The notes under the pieces: model-generated
Told to the model about the DNA's origin: nothing
The model's input: only the letters and a program-made list of their open reading frames with translations
The model's database searches: none
Translations under genes and position numbers: made by a program
Shown: positions 50,863-58,909 of the stretch, piece by piece
How the letters are laid out: each line of letters opens with the position of its first letter
Numbering within the stretch: position 1 is the stretch's first letter
Assembly (NCBI RefSeq): GCF_001553935.1
Contig: NZ_CP014232.1
Location: 124,001 to 188,000 of the forward strand
DNA: 64,000 nucleotides
Direction: 5' to 3'
Source: Actinomyces oris
GTDB taxonomy: Bacteria; Actinomycetota; Actinomycetes; Actinomycetales; Actinomycetaceae

Positions 50863-51899
50863 CCACCCTGCTTCTGAGCGGGCTCGCCCTGACGGCGGCT
50901 GTCTGCGCCTCCTTGACGGCAGCGGTGATTCCACTTCTGCGGAGGGCCCGCGTCATTGATGTTCCCGGGGACAGATCCCTTCACAAGACGCCTGTTCCCC
51001 GCGGTGGTGGTCTCGCCATTGTCCTGTCCGCCTCGCTGGCCACCTGGGCGACCGTACTGGCTGCGGTGCACCGGCACGACACGGTTCACTCACTGACCGG
51101 TCTCGGCCTCGCGCTCATGGGGCTGGCGACCGTGCTGGCCTTTGCGCTGCTCGGGCTGATCGAGGATCTGTTTTCCGTGTCGGTCAGGACTCGCCTGGTT
51201 CTCCAGCTCGCCCTGGGGGCAGGACTCGGGCTGGTGGCACACAGTACCTTCGAGGTCTCACTGTGGTGGACTCCGGCGATCTGCGTGAGCACCGCCGCGC
51301 TGGTCAACGCCACGAACTTCATGGACGGCGCTAACGGCCTGGCCTGCAGCCACGCCCTGATGACCTCCCTGTGGTACGTCCAGGTGGCGATCCTCGCCCC
51401 GGTTCCCGGGCTGGGGCTCGTCATGGTCTCGGTGGCCGGCGCATGCCTTGGTTTCCTGCCCTTCAACACGCCTCGTGCCAAGGTGTTCCTGGGTGACTCC
51501 GGTTCCTACGCCCTGGGCGGCGCCTGGGCCTTCTCGGTCACGGCCTGCCTGGCCCAGGGTGTGGCCGTGGAGGCGGCGCTCGCCCCTGTCCTCGTGCTTC
51601 TGGCGGATACCGGCTACACCCTGTGGAAGCGGCTGAGAGCGGGCCAGTGCTGGTACGCGCCGCACCGGCTTCACGTCTATCAGCGCCTGGTCTGTGCCGG
51701 CTGGCCGCACTGGGCGTCGGCCCTCCTGGTGACCCTGGCCGCGGCGTCGTGCTCGGCTCTGGCGTCAGGCAGCCTTCTGACCCGCAGCCGGCTCTGGATG
51801 CCCCAGGTCGCCATGGCAGCAGTCCTGATCCTCTATCTGAAGATGCCCTCCATCATCGGAGCCCCCAATCCCTTCCCCACCCCTCGACGGGCGAGGTGA
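50859..51899 (+). CDS. MraY/TagO/WecA-like phosphoglycosyltransferase
   Basis: A 346-aa polytopic enzyme (about 10 membrane segments) that transfers a sugar-1-phosphate to undecaprenyl phosphate. Diagnostic parts are DVPGDRSLHKTPVPRGGG, LGLIEDLFSVSVRTRL (the D-D region reads IED), NATNFMDGANGLA (catalytic NxxNFMDG), FLGDSGSYALG and the His-rich loop APHRLHVYQRL. It should initiate the wall polymer on its lipid carrier. The true start is ATG 50859, overlapping the previous stop; the longer frame upstream is a shadow. Confidence 0.88.
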   Translation: MTTLLLSGLALTAAVCASLTAAVIPLLRRARVIDVPGDRSLHKTPVPRGGGLAIVLSASLATWATVLAAVHRHDTVHSLTGLGLALMGLATVLAFALLGLIEDLFSVSVRTRLVLQLALGAGLGLVAHSTFEVSLWWTPAICVSTAALVNATNFMDGANGLACSHALMTSLWYVQVAILAPVPGLGLVMVSVAGACLGFLPFNTPRAKVFLGDSGSYALGGAWAFSVTACLAQGVAVEAALAPVLVLLADTGYTLWKRLRAGQCWYAPHRLHVYQRLVCAGWPHWASALLVTLAAASCSALASGSLLTRSRLWMPQVAMAAVLILYLKMPSIIGAPNPFPTPRRAR

Positions 51900-51903
51900 G
51901 GGC

Positions 51904-53178
51904 ATGCGCATTCTTCTGCTCACTCACTACTGGGCACCGGAGGTCGGGGCTCCTCAACGCCGCTGGAACCGGCTGGCCGAGGCGCTGATCTCCCGGGGCC
52001 ATGAGCTGGCGGTGCTGGCTCCAGCCCCCCACTACCCGGGAGGTCGTCTCCTGCCAGGCGGAGGGGCCCACGTGGCAGGTTCGATCAGGCGAGACGTCAC
52101 CGGAGCCATGGTGCATCGCACGATCTTCCGCCCCTACGGCAACGCCGTGTGCGGACGCGGAGTCGATCAGATGGTCACGGCGGCCGACTCCGTGCGCCTG
52201 GGGGTAGCACGCTTTCGGGGAGGTAACCGTCCCGACGTCATCCTCGGCTCGGTACCGGGGCTCCCCACCCTTCCGGCTGCGCTCGCCGTCGGGAGGGTCC
52301 TGCACCGTCCCGTCGTGGTGGAGCTGCGAGACGCCTGGCCGGACCTGCTCCTGTCGGCCGGGCAGTGGTCCGAGCCGGCCGCCTGTCCATCGGCCGTGGC
52401 GCAGGCCCGCCGGGTCCGCGGGATAGACGTTGTCAGCCGGGGTGCGCGCAGCCTCCTGCCGCCCCTGATCACCCGCCTGGAGCAGGAGGCCGCGGCCGTG
52501 GTGACGACGACGGACTCCTTCGCCCGGGTCCTGCGCTCGCGCGGGGTACGCCGCGTGGTGACGGTGCGCAACACCGGTGCCACGGTGCCGATGGAAAGGA
52601 AGGGGGCCGGCCGACACCGCCCGAACGGCGCCCTGAACGTGCTCTACCTGGGAACAGTGGGGCGCGCTCAGGGGCTGGGCTTCGCGGTAAGGGCCGCGCA
52701 CATCGCTCAGCGCAACGGCACCCCGGTGGTACTGCGGATCGTCGGCGACGGCGCGCAGCTCCAGGAGGTGGCAGCCCTGGCCCGCAGGCTCGGGGCCCCG
52801 GTTGAGATCCATCCCCCTGTGCCCTGGAGTGAGGTGGCTCAACACTACGCCTGGGCCGATACGGCTCTGGTGAGCCTGCAGAACTGGCCGGCCATGTCCA
52901 TGACGGTCCCGTCCAAGCTCTACGAGATCATGTCTGCCGGAGTGCACGTGTGCGCCTCGGTGGACGGGGAGGCCCGGCGCATCGTGGAGGACGCCGGCTG
53001 CGGTGACGTCACTGCCCCGCAGGACCCGCAGGCACTGGCCTCCTTGTGGAGCACGCTGGCCGCCGACCGCAGCCGTCTGGACGCGACGGGTGGACGACGC
53101 TGGCTGGCGGACCACGCCGACGCCAAGGTCATGACCGACCGCTATGAGTCCCTCCTGAGGCAGGTGGCCGGTGACTGA
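51904..53178 (+). CDS. glycosyltransferase family 4 (WbuB-like)
   Basis: A 424-aa GT-B glycosyltransferase. The N-terminus MRILLLTHYWAPEVGAPQRRW, with AEALISRGHELAVLAPAPHYPGG, is typical of WbuB/WcaI-type GT4 enzymes. The nucleotide-sugar domain shows NVLYLGTVGRAQGLG, LRIVGDGAQLQEV and EIMSAGVHVCASVDGEARRIV. ATG 51904 has GAGGTGAGGGC just upstream, 4 nt after the previous stop. Cytoplasmic, adding sugar to the lipid-linked intermediate; donor unknown. Confidence 0.87.
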   Translation: MRILLLTHYWAPEVGAPQRRWNRLAEALISRGHELAVLAPAPHYPGGRLLPGGGAHVAGSIRRDVTGAMVHRTIFRPYGNAVCGRGVDQMVTAADSVRLGVARFRGGNRPDVILGSVPGLPTLPAALAVGRVLHRPVVVELRDAWPDLLLSAGQWSEPAACPSAVAQARRVRGIDVVSRGARSLLPPLITRLEQEAAAVVTTTDSFARVLRSRGVRRVVTVRNTGATVPMERKGAGRHRPNGALNVLYLGTVGRAQGLGFAVRAAHIAQRNGTPVVLRIVGDGAQLQEVAALARRLGAPVEIHPPVPWSEVAQHYAWADTALVSLQNWPAMSMTVPSKLYEIMSAGVHVCASVDGEARRIVEDAGCGDVTAPQDPQALASLWSTLAADRSRLDATGGRRWLADHADAKVMTDRYESLLRQVAGD

Positions 53179-54898
53179 CCTCCAGATCCTGAGGAACCTG
53201 GCACTACTGAGCACTTCCGCCACCCGGCAGCTGGTCGAGGACCCGGTGCTCCTGGCCCTGCAGGGGGCACGTCGGATGCCTGAGCCCTGGCGCGGCCGGA
53301 GCGCACGGGCGCTCAGCATCGGGCCCGGTGAGCACGAGCTGCGCCGGGCGCTGTCGGCGTTCATCGCCGACCGACCGGACTGCGCCGGTGACGCGCTGAG
53401 CCGGGCGGTGCCGCGATCGACCCTCGGTCGCCGGCTCGCCGCCGAGATAGCGATCCACCTGGGTTCCACCGAGCGCAGGCATCTTGATGATGCGGGCCTG
53501 AGTCCCGCGGTGCGCGCGCGGGACCTGTGGTCCCGGGGCCACCTGAGCGCCGCGCTCAGCGCACTGGAGGCAGCGCCCGTCTCCGGGGCGCTGCGGGCCC
53601 GTCTGCGTTCCCAGCTCGCCATGATGAGCCCGGGCTTCCACCTGCCCCGATTGTCCCCCTCACCGGGCTGGACCGTTCCTGACCCCGGCGAGCCGCTGCG
53701 AGTGCTTCACCTGCTGACCAGCTCACTGCCCCACACCCAATCCGGCTACACCGTGCGCTCGCACGCACTCCTTCAGGCGCAGTGCGACGCCGGCATCGAC
53801 GTGCGGGCGGTGACCCGCATCGGCTACCCCGTCATCATCGGCAGGCCCGCCGCTCAGGCCACTGACGTCGTCGACGCAGTCACCTACCGGCGGCTTCTGC
53901 CCGCGCGCACCCAGGCCGCGCCGATAGCCCGGCTGACTCAGATGAGCCGCCTGCTGGCGCGGGAGGTGGAGGCGTTCCGCCCCCACGTGCTGCACACGAC
54001 CACCAACTACGTCAACGCCCTGGTCACCCAGGCGGTGGCCCGCTCCTACGGTCTGCCCTGGGTCTACGAGATGCGAGGGGTACTGGAGTGCACCTGGGTG
54101 GCTTCCAGGCCGGTGCGTCAGCAGGCCGAGGCACTGGGCTCCGAGCGCTTCGCGCTGCTACGGGCCAAGGAGGCCGAGATGGCCCGGTGGGCCGACGCCG
54201 TCGTCGTCCTCTCACGGGTCCAGGCCCAGGACCTCGCGGCCCGAGGAGTCGAGCCCGGCCGGATCACGGTCATACCCAACGCCGTGGAGCAGGATGTCCT
54301 CAACGCCACTAGGTACTCGCCGGCAGATGCCCGCCAAAGGCTGGGACTGTCCCCCGACGGTCTGTGGGTGGGCAGCGTCTCCTCCCTGGTGGGTTACGAG
54401 GGCTTCGACGTGCTCCTGCGGGCCGTGGCGCTCTGCCGCGCTCGAGGGGTCGACGTGCGGTGCGCCGTCGTGGGTGACGGGGTCAGCCGCCCCGGGCTGG
54501 TGGCCCTGGCCGGAGAGCTGGGGCTGGAGGCCTCGGTGTGCGTCCTTCCCGGACGGGTGGAGCGCGCCACGGCCCTGGACTGGTACCAGGCCCTGGACGT
54601 CTTCTGCGTGCCGAGGCTGGATACGCCGGTATGCCGGCTGGTGACACCGCTCAAGCCGATGACGGCGATGGCGCTGGGGCGGCCGGTGGTGGTCTCCGAC
54701 CTTCCCGCGCTCAGCGAGCTCACCGCCGCAGCGACGAATCGGTCCTTCCCGGCCGGGGACGCGGAGGCGCTCAGCCGAGTGCTGACTGGTATGGCGTCTG
54801 GAGATCCCCTGCCCTCAACGCCCTCAACGCATCAGCCGCTGCCCACCTGGAGCGGCAACGCAGTCCGTCAGGCCGAGATCTACAAGGAGCTGGTATGA
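53171..54898 (+). CDS. glycosyltransferase family 4 with N-terminal extension
   Basis: A 575-aa protein. Residues 1-170 are a helical, Arg- and Ala-rich extension of unknown function. From LRVLHLLTSSLPHTQSGYTVRSHALLQAQ (about 177) a GT-B fold follows: VLHTTTNYVNALVTQAVARSYGLPWVYEMRG, ITVIPNAVEQDVL, VGSVSSLVGYEGFDVLLRA, VVGDG, and LKPMTAMALGRPVVVSDLPALSEL. It starts at GTG 53171, overlapping the preceding gene by 8 bp, and its stop overlaps the permease start, so it is coupled to both. Confidence 0.83.
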   Translation: MTDLQILRNLALLSTSATRQLVEDPVLLALQGARRMPEPWRGRSARALSIGPGEHELRRALSAFIADRPDCAGDALSRAVPRSTLGRRLAAEIAIHLGSTERRHLDDAGLSPAVRARDLWSRGHLSAALSALEAAPVSGALRARLRSQLAMMSPGFHLPRLSPSPGWTVPDPGEPLRVLHLLTSSLPHTQSGYTVRSHALLQAQCDAGIDVRAVTRIGYPVIIGRPAAQATDVVDAVTYRRLLPARTQAAPIARLTQMSRLLAREVEAFRPHVLHTTTNYVNALVTQAVARSYGLPWVYEMRGVLECTWVASRPVRQQAEALGSERFALLRAKEAEMARWADAVVVLSRVQAQDLAARGVEPGRITVIPNAVEQDVLNATRYSPADARQRLGLSPDGLWVGSVSSLVGYEGFDVLLRAVALCRARGVDVRCAVVGDGVSRPGLVALAGELGLEASVCVLPGRVERATALDWYQALDVFCVPRLDTPVCRLVTPLKPMTAMALGRPVVVSDLPALSELTAAATNRSFPAGDAEALSRVLTGMASGDPLPSTPSTHQPLPTWSGNAVRQAEIYKELV

Positions 54899-55809
54899 GC
54901 AGGGCGTCCTGGGCCCCGTGGTCCGATGGGCAGCCGTTCTGGGGCGGCAGCTCGGAGGTCAGTGTCAGCGTCGTCGAGCTCAGCGAGCTCTACCCGGTGG
55001 GCCGGCGCCCGCCGCTGGGGGCCTACATCCGCCAGCTCTGGCAGCGCCGGCACTTCATCTGGGCCGACGCCCGGGCCAAGGCCCTGGGCTCTCAACGGGG
55101 CACCTTCCTGGGCAACGCCTGGCTCATCGCCAAGCCGATGCTCGACGCGATCGTCTACTTCCTGGTCTTCGGTCTACTTCTGCAGACGAGCCGCGGTATT
55201 GACAACTTCATCGGCTACCTCATCATCGGCGTCACGTTCTTCCCGCCGCTGCAGCGGGCGGTCACCGGTGGCAGCCAGGTGATCGTCACCGGCAGGAACC
55301 TCATTCGAGGCTTCTCCTTCCCTCGGGCCGCCCTGCCCGCGTCGTACACGATTCGCAGCGCGATCGACCTGGTCCCGCCGATGATCGCGCTCCTCGTCCT
55401 CGTGGTGGTCCTTCCCCCTCACGCCTGGCCGAGCTGGCACTGGGTCCTCATCGTCCCGGTCCTGGCGCTTCAGGTGCTCCTGAGCCTGGGACTGACGCTG
55501 GCGGCCTCCCGTATCACGACGACGATCCCGGACATGCGCAACATCTGGCCCTTCCTGACTCAGTTCTGGTTCTACGCCTCGGGAGTCTTCTTCTCCTACG
55601 AACGGTTCATCAATCACCCGGTGATGCTGCGGGCCATGGACCTCAATCCCGGTTACCTCATCATCACGATGTACCGGGACGTGATCCTGTACCAGCGTGT
55701 TCCGCAGCCGCGCATGTGGCTCATCCTCAGTGCCTGGTCGCTGGGGCTGACCGCCGTGTCCTTCGTGTTCTTCTGGGAGAAGGAGGAGGCCTACGGTGTC
55801 GAGCGCTGA
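54895..55809 (+). CDS. polysaccharide/teichoic-acid ABC exporter permease (TagG/Wzm-like)
   Basis: A 304-aa ABC-2 permease with six predicted membrane segments after a cytoplasmic N-terminus of about 70 residues. KPMLDAIVYFLVFGLLL, GYLIIGVTFFPPLQRAVTGGSQVIVTGRNLIRGFSFPRAALP and FWFYASGVFFSYERFI are characteristic of TagG/RfbA-type exporters. Its start overlaps the GT gene stop (ATGA) and its end overlaps the ATPase gene by 14 bp. Flips or exports the finished lipid-linked polymer. Confidence 0.88.
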   Translation: MSRASWAPWSDGQPFWGGSSEVSVSVVELSELYPVGRRPPLGAYIRQLWQRRHFIWADARAKALGSQRGTFLGNAWLIAKPMLDAIVYFLVFGLLLQTSRGIDNFIGYLIIGVTFFPPLQRAVTGGSQVIVTGRNLIRGFSFPRAALPASYTIRSAIDLVPPMIALLVLVVVLPPHAWPSWHWVLIVPVLALQVLLSLGLTLAASRITTTIPDMRNIWPFLTQFWFYASGVFFSYERFINHPVMLRAMDLNPGYLIITMYRDVILYQRVPQPRMWLILSAWSLGLTAVSFVFFWEKEEAYGVER

Positions 55810-56833
55810 GACCGGAGCACGGAAGGATTCAGCGACCCTCCAGGCGGACGGGCCGGGGGAGGCGACATCTCCCTCCCCCATCGTCATGATGACATCGGAT
55901 GGCGACTCGTCAGCCGCTGTCATGACCGCGGCCGAGGGTCACGAGGCCGGCATCGGCACCGCCACCGTCGTCGTCGACGAGATCGGGGTGAGCTACCGGG
56001 CGCCCTCCACGGACGCCGAGGATCTGCGCGCCGCCTCCGTGGCGCAGAAGATCGTCATGGGGATGACTGGGCACAGGCCGAAAGTGAGGGTCGAAGCCCT
56101 CAAGAACATCTCCTTCGTGGCTCGCGCCGGGGAGTCGATCGGGATCCTGGGGCGCAACGGGGCGGGGAAGTCCACGCTGCTGCGCGTCATGGGCGGCTTG
56201 GAGACGCCGACCTCGGGAACGGTGAGCGCCCGTTCCACCCCGGTGCTCCTGGGCGTCAACGCGGCCCTCGTCCCGGACCTGTCCGGCGAGCGCAATGTGC
56301 GCCTGGGCTGCCTGGCCATGGGGCTGACTCCCCAGCAGATCGAGGCGATCATCCCGGAGGTCATTGAGCTGGCCGGGATCGGGAAGGCCATCTACCGCCC
56401 GATGAAGACCTATTCCTCGGGAATGGCCTCACGTCTGCGGTTCGCGATCGCCGCCGCGGCGAACCCGGACATCCTCCTCATCGACGAGGCCCTGTCCACC
56501 GGTGACGCCGCGTTCAAGGAGCGCAGCGAGATCAAGATGACCGAACTGCGGCGCGCCGCCGGGACGGTGTTCATCGTCAACCATGCCGCGCAGGTCATTG
56601 AGGAGATGTGCACCCGGGCTCTGTGGCTCATGGATGGCGAGCTCATCGGTGACGGTCCGGGACCCCAGATCGCCCACGACTACCGCTGGTGGTCCTGGAA
56701 CATCGCCAAGAACAAGCCGGACAAGGCCGCCACGATCCTGGCCGAGTGCCGGGAGAAGTGGAAACCGGCGGGAGTGCGGATCCAACGCTCGGAGAGCCGC
56801 ACCCTGCCCTACCGACACGCTCGAGGAGTATGA
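55796..56833 (+). CDS. polysaccharide/teichoic-acid ABC exporter ATPase (TagH/Wzt-like)
   Basis: A 345-aa ATPase. An unusual N-terminal extension of about 60 Ser/Ala/Glu-rich residues precedes the ABC domain: ILGRNGAGKSTLLRVMGGL, TYSSGMASRLRFAIAAAANPDILLIDEALSTGD and IVNHAAQVI. The signature YSSGM is the TagH/Wzt form. After the ABC core only a short tail (DYRWWSWNIAKNK) is left; there is no carbohydrate-binding domain as in Wzt. It starts at GTG 55796 inside the permease end. Confidence 0.88.
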   Translation: MSSAETGARKDSATLQADGPGEATSPSPIVMMTSDGDSSAAVMTAAEGHEAGIGTATVVVDEIGVSYRAPSTDAEDLRAASVAQKIVMGMTGHRPKVRVEALKNISFVARAGESIGILGRNGAGKSTLLRVMGGLETPTSGTVSARSTPVLLGVNAALVPDLSGERNVRLGCLAMGLTPQQIEAIIPEVIELAGIGKAIYRPMKTYSSGMASRLRFAIAAAANPDILLIDEALSTGDAAFKERSEIKMTELRRAAGTVFIVNHAAQVIEEMCTRALWLMDGELIGDGPGPQIAHDYRWWSWNIAKNKPDKAATILAECREKWKPAGVRIQRSESRTLPYRHARGV

Positions 56834-56836
56834 CCC

Positions 56837-57613
56837 ATGCACAGTGAGGAAAGCACCATGACAGCAGGACGAATCACGGTCTACGGCTCTTGCGTGGCCA
56901 GGGACGTGGCCGGTGAGATGGAGCAGCGGGGCTGGAGCGTGGAGCGTTACATCGCCCGCCAGTCCCTCATCAGTGCGGGGTGCCCGGCCGACGTCGGCGA
57001 CGTCGATCTGTCCCTGCTCAGGTCGTCCTTCGCCCGTCGGTCCTTCCTGTCCGACATGGTGGGCAACCTGGAGGCGCAGCTGACGGCCGTCGCCTCCTAC
57101 ACCGACCTCCTGCTGTGGGACCTGACCGACGAGCGGCTCGGCGTCCTGGAGACCTCCCCCGGGACCTTCCTGACGCGTTCGACCGAGGCGCTGACGGCCG
57201 GCCTCTACGAGGGGCTTCCCGCCAGGTTCCTCGAGCTGGGGACGGCCGAGCACCTGCACCTGTGGCGGCCGGCCCTGCTGCGTTTCCACGCCCTCCTGGA
57301 GCGGCTCGACCTGGCCAGGCGGACGATCCTCATCAACGTCCCCTGGGCGACGCGGACCACCTCGGGCTTGCCCACCGTCCCGAGCTGGGGGCAGACGGCC
57401 ATGGAGGCCAACTGGGTCATGACCCGCTACATCGAGCTGGTCTACCAGGAGACCGACCTACGGATTCTGCAGGTTCCCGACGAGCTCGTGGTGGCCGACG
57501 ACTCGCACCGCTGGGGGGCCGCCCCCTTCCACTACGCCGGCTCCCTGTACTCCTGGGTCGCCGACGAGCTGGAGATCTCCCTGGCACCACGCAGCCTCGC
57601 CCCGGCGCTGTGA
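56837..57613 (+). CDS. DUF6270 domain protein
   Basis: A 258-aa soluble protein. ITVYGSCVARDVAGEM at the N-terminus (G-S-C, then a conserved RD) and LLLWDLTDERLGV, then ILINVPWATRT and DDSHRWGAAPFHY, fit the DUF6270 family, which accompanies polysaccharide loci. The G-S-C motif plus late D-x-x-H (DDSH) suggest an SGNH-hydrolase-like or acyl-transfer fold with Ser or Cys as nucleophile; that is inference. ATG 56837 has GAGGAGTATGACCC upstream, 3 nt after the ATPase gene. Confidence 0.7.
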   Translation: MHSEESTMTAGRITVYGSCVARDVAGEMEQRGWSVERYIARQSLISAGCPADVGDVDLSLLRSSFARRSFLSDMVGNLEAQLTAVASYTDLLLWDLTDERLGVLETSPGTFLTRSTEALTAGLYEGLPARFLELGTAEHLHLWRPALLRFHALLERLDLARRTILINVPWATRTTSGLPTVPSWGQTAMEANWVMTRYIELVYQETDLRILQVPDELVVADDSHRWGAAPFHYAGSLYSWVADELEISLAPRSLAPAL

Positions 57614-57664
57614 GCCCCACCCCGTGAGGCAGGGCGGCGTAGGGCCGGTGGGGATCGACGCGCT

Positions 57665-58909
57665 TCAGCGACGACGCCGCAGCAGCCTGCGAAGGCGCCC
57701 TGTCCCGGCCGGGCGCGGCTCGGCCAGCCGGGGTCGGCGGGGCCACAGAGGGACGCGGGGGACGTCTGCACCGGAGTAGCGCTGCGCCGCCTCGGCTCCG
57801 GTGAGGACCCAGCCGACGTCGGTGCCGGCGTAGCCCAGGGGCTCCGCCTGCCGGCCGGCGGGCTCGACGGTACACAGCTCGATGACCTCGCCGTCACGCA
57901 CCACCGCCACCTCGGGTCGGCCTTTCCACAGCAGAAGGCGGGCCCGGTCCCGGGCACCGAGGTTGCCCCAAGGGCTGCGGAGGATCTGCTCGGAGTCGAG
58001 GCGCTGCGCCAGCCCACGCATCTCAGCCGCGTGCGCCTGCCCCAGTCCGGGCGGATCAGTGGGCATCCGGCCGGCGTCGACGACCCCGAAGTACCAGCCC
58101 AGGTCGTACAGGATCGTCTGCTGGGCCCAGGGCGCCCCACCGGCGGCATCGAGAAGGGCGTGGTAGCGCGTGCGCATCTGAGCGACGTAGCGGCCCGGCC
58201 GCGACCAGGCGGTCTGAACCGCGGAGTCGCCTGCGACCCGCTTGTCATAGTGGTAGACGGCCTCGGGCACGTAGGTGATCCGGCCCCAGCGGCTGCGGAT
58301 ACGCCCCAGGTAGAGGGCGTCCTCGAAGGTGGGGGCCTCACGGTCCTCGGGGAACCGGGCCGCGAGCGCCCGGTCGGCCCGGATGAGGCACTCGTGGACG
58401 GAGAGCTGGATGGCCTGCGGCTGCCGGACGGCGTCGCCCCGGGCGGTCCCGCCCTGGAAGCGGAAGTCGAGGGGGTGGGGGATCTCAGCACCGTCCTGGT
58501 GGATGAGGGTGCGGCCGGCCAGGAGGACGTCGCCGCGGCGTCTGGCAGCCAGGAGCCGGGTGAGGAAGTCGGGGGCGAGCCAGTCGTCGGGATCGGGGAA
58601 GCCGATCCACTGTCCTCGGGCCCGCCCCATCCCGAGGTTTCGGGCACGGCCCTGTCCGCCGTTGTCCGTCTCGACGATCTCGACGTCGAGGTCGGTTCGC
58701 CGCGCCCAGCTCCGGCAGGCCCTCGGTGAGTCGTCGCAGGCCCCGTCCAGGACGAGCACGACCTGGAGACGGTCGTGCGGGTAGTCCTGGGCGTCGAGCG
58801 AGCTCAGGAAGCGGGCCAGGTAAGGGGCCACCCCGTAGACGGGGATGACGAGGCTGACCAGGGGCGGGCGGCGGCGCATCCGCGGGGTCCCCGCCAGCGG
58901 GGCCCGCAT
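57665..58909 (-). CDS. glycosyltransferase family 2
   Basis: A 414-aa GT-A enzyme. VSLVIPVYGVAPYLARFLSSLDAQ (about 18-41), then LVLDGACDDS, NGGQGRARNLGMGRARGQWIGFPDPDDWL with the DPDD metal site, and EDALYLGRIRSRWGRITYVPEAVYHYDKR are GT2 hallmarks. The C-terminal 150 residues end in a basic RRLLRRRR stretch that may contact the membrane. The ATG overlaps the stop of the TagF-like gene (ATGA). Possible sugar decoration of the polymer backbone. Confidence 0.85.
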   Translation of the reverse strand: MRAPLAGTPRMRRRPPLVSLVIPVYGVAPYLARFLSSLDAQDYPHDRLQVVLVLDGACDDSPRACRSWARRTDLDVEIVETDNGGQGRARNLGMGRARGQWIGFPDPDDWLAPDFLTRLLAARRRGDVLLAGRTLIHQDGAEIPHPLDFRFQGGTARGDAVRQPQAIQLSVHECLIRADRALAARFPEDREAPTFEDALYLGRIRSRWGRITYVPEAVYHYDKRVAGDSAVQTAWSRPGRYVAQMRTRYHALLDAAGGAPWAQQTILYDLGWYFGVVDAGRMPTDPPGLGQAHAAEMRGLAQRLDSEQILRSPWGNLGARDRARLLLWKGRPEVAVVRDGEVIELCTVEPAGRQAEPLGYAGTDVGWVLTGAEAAQRYSGADVPRVPLWPRRPRLAEPRPAGTGRLRRLLRRRR

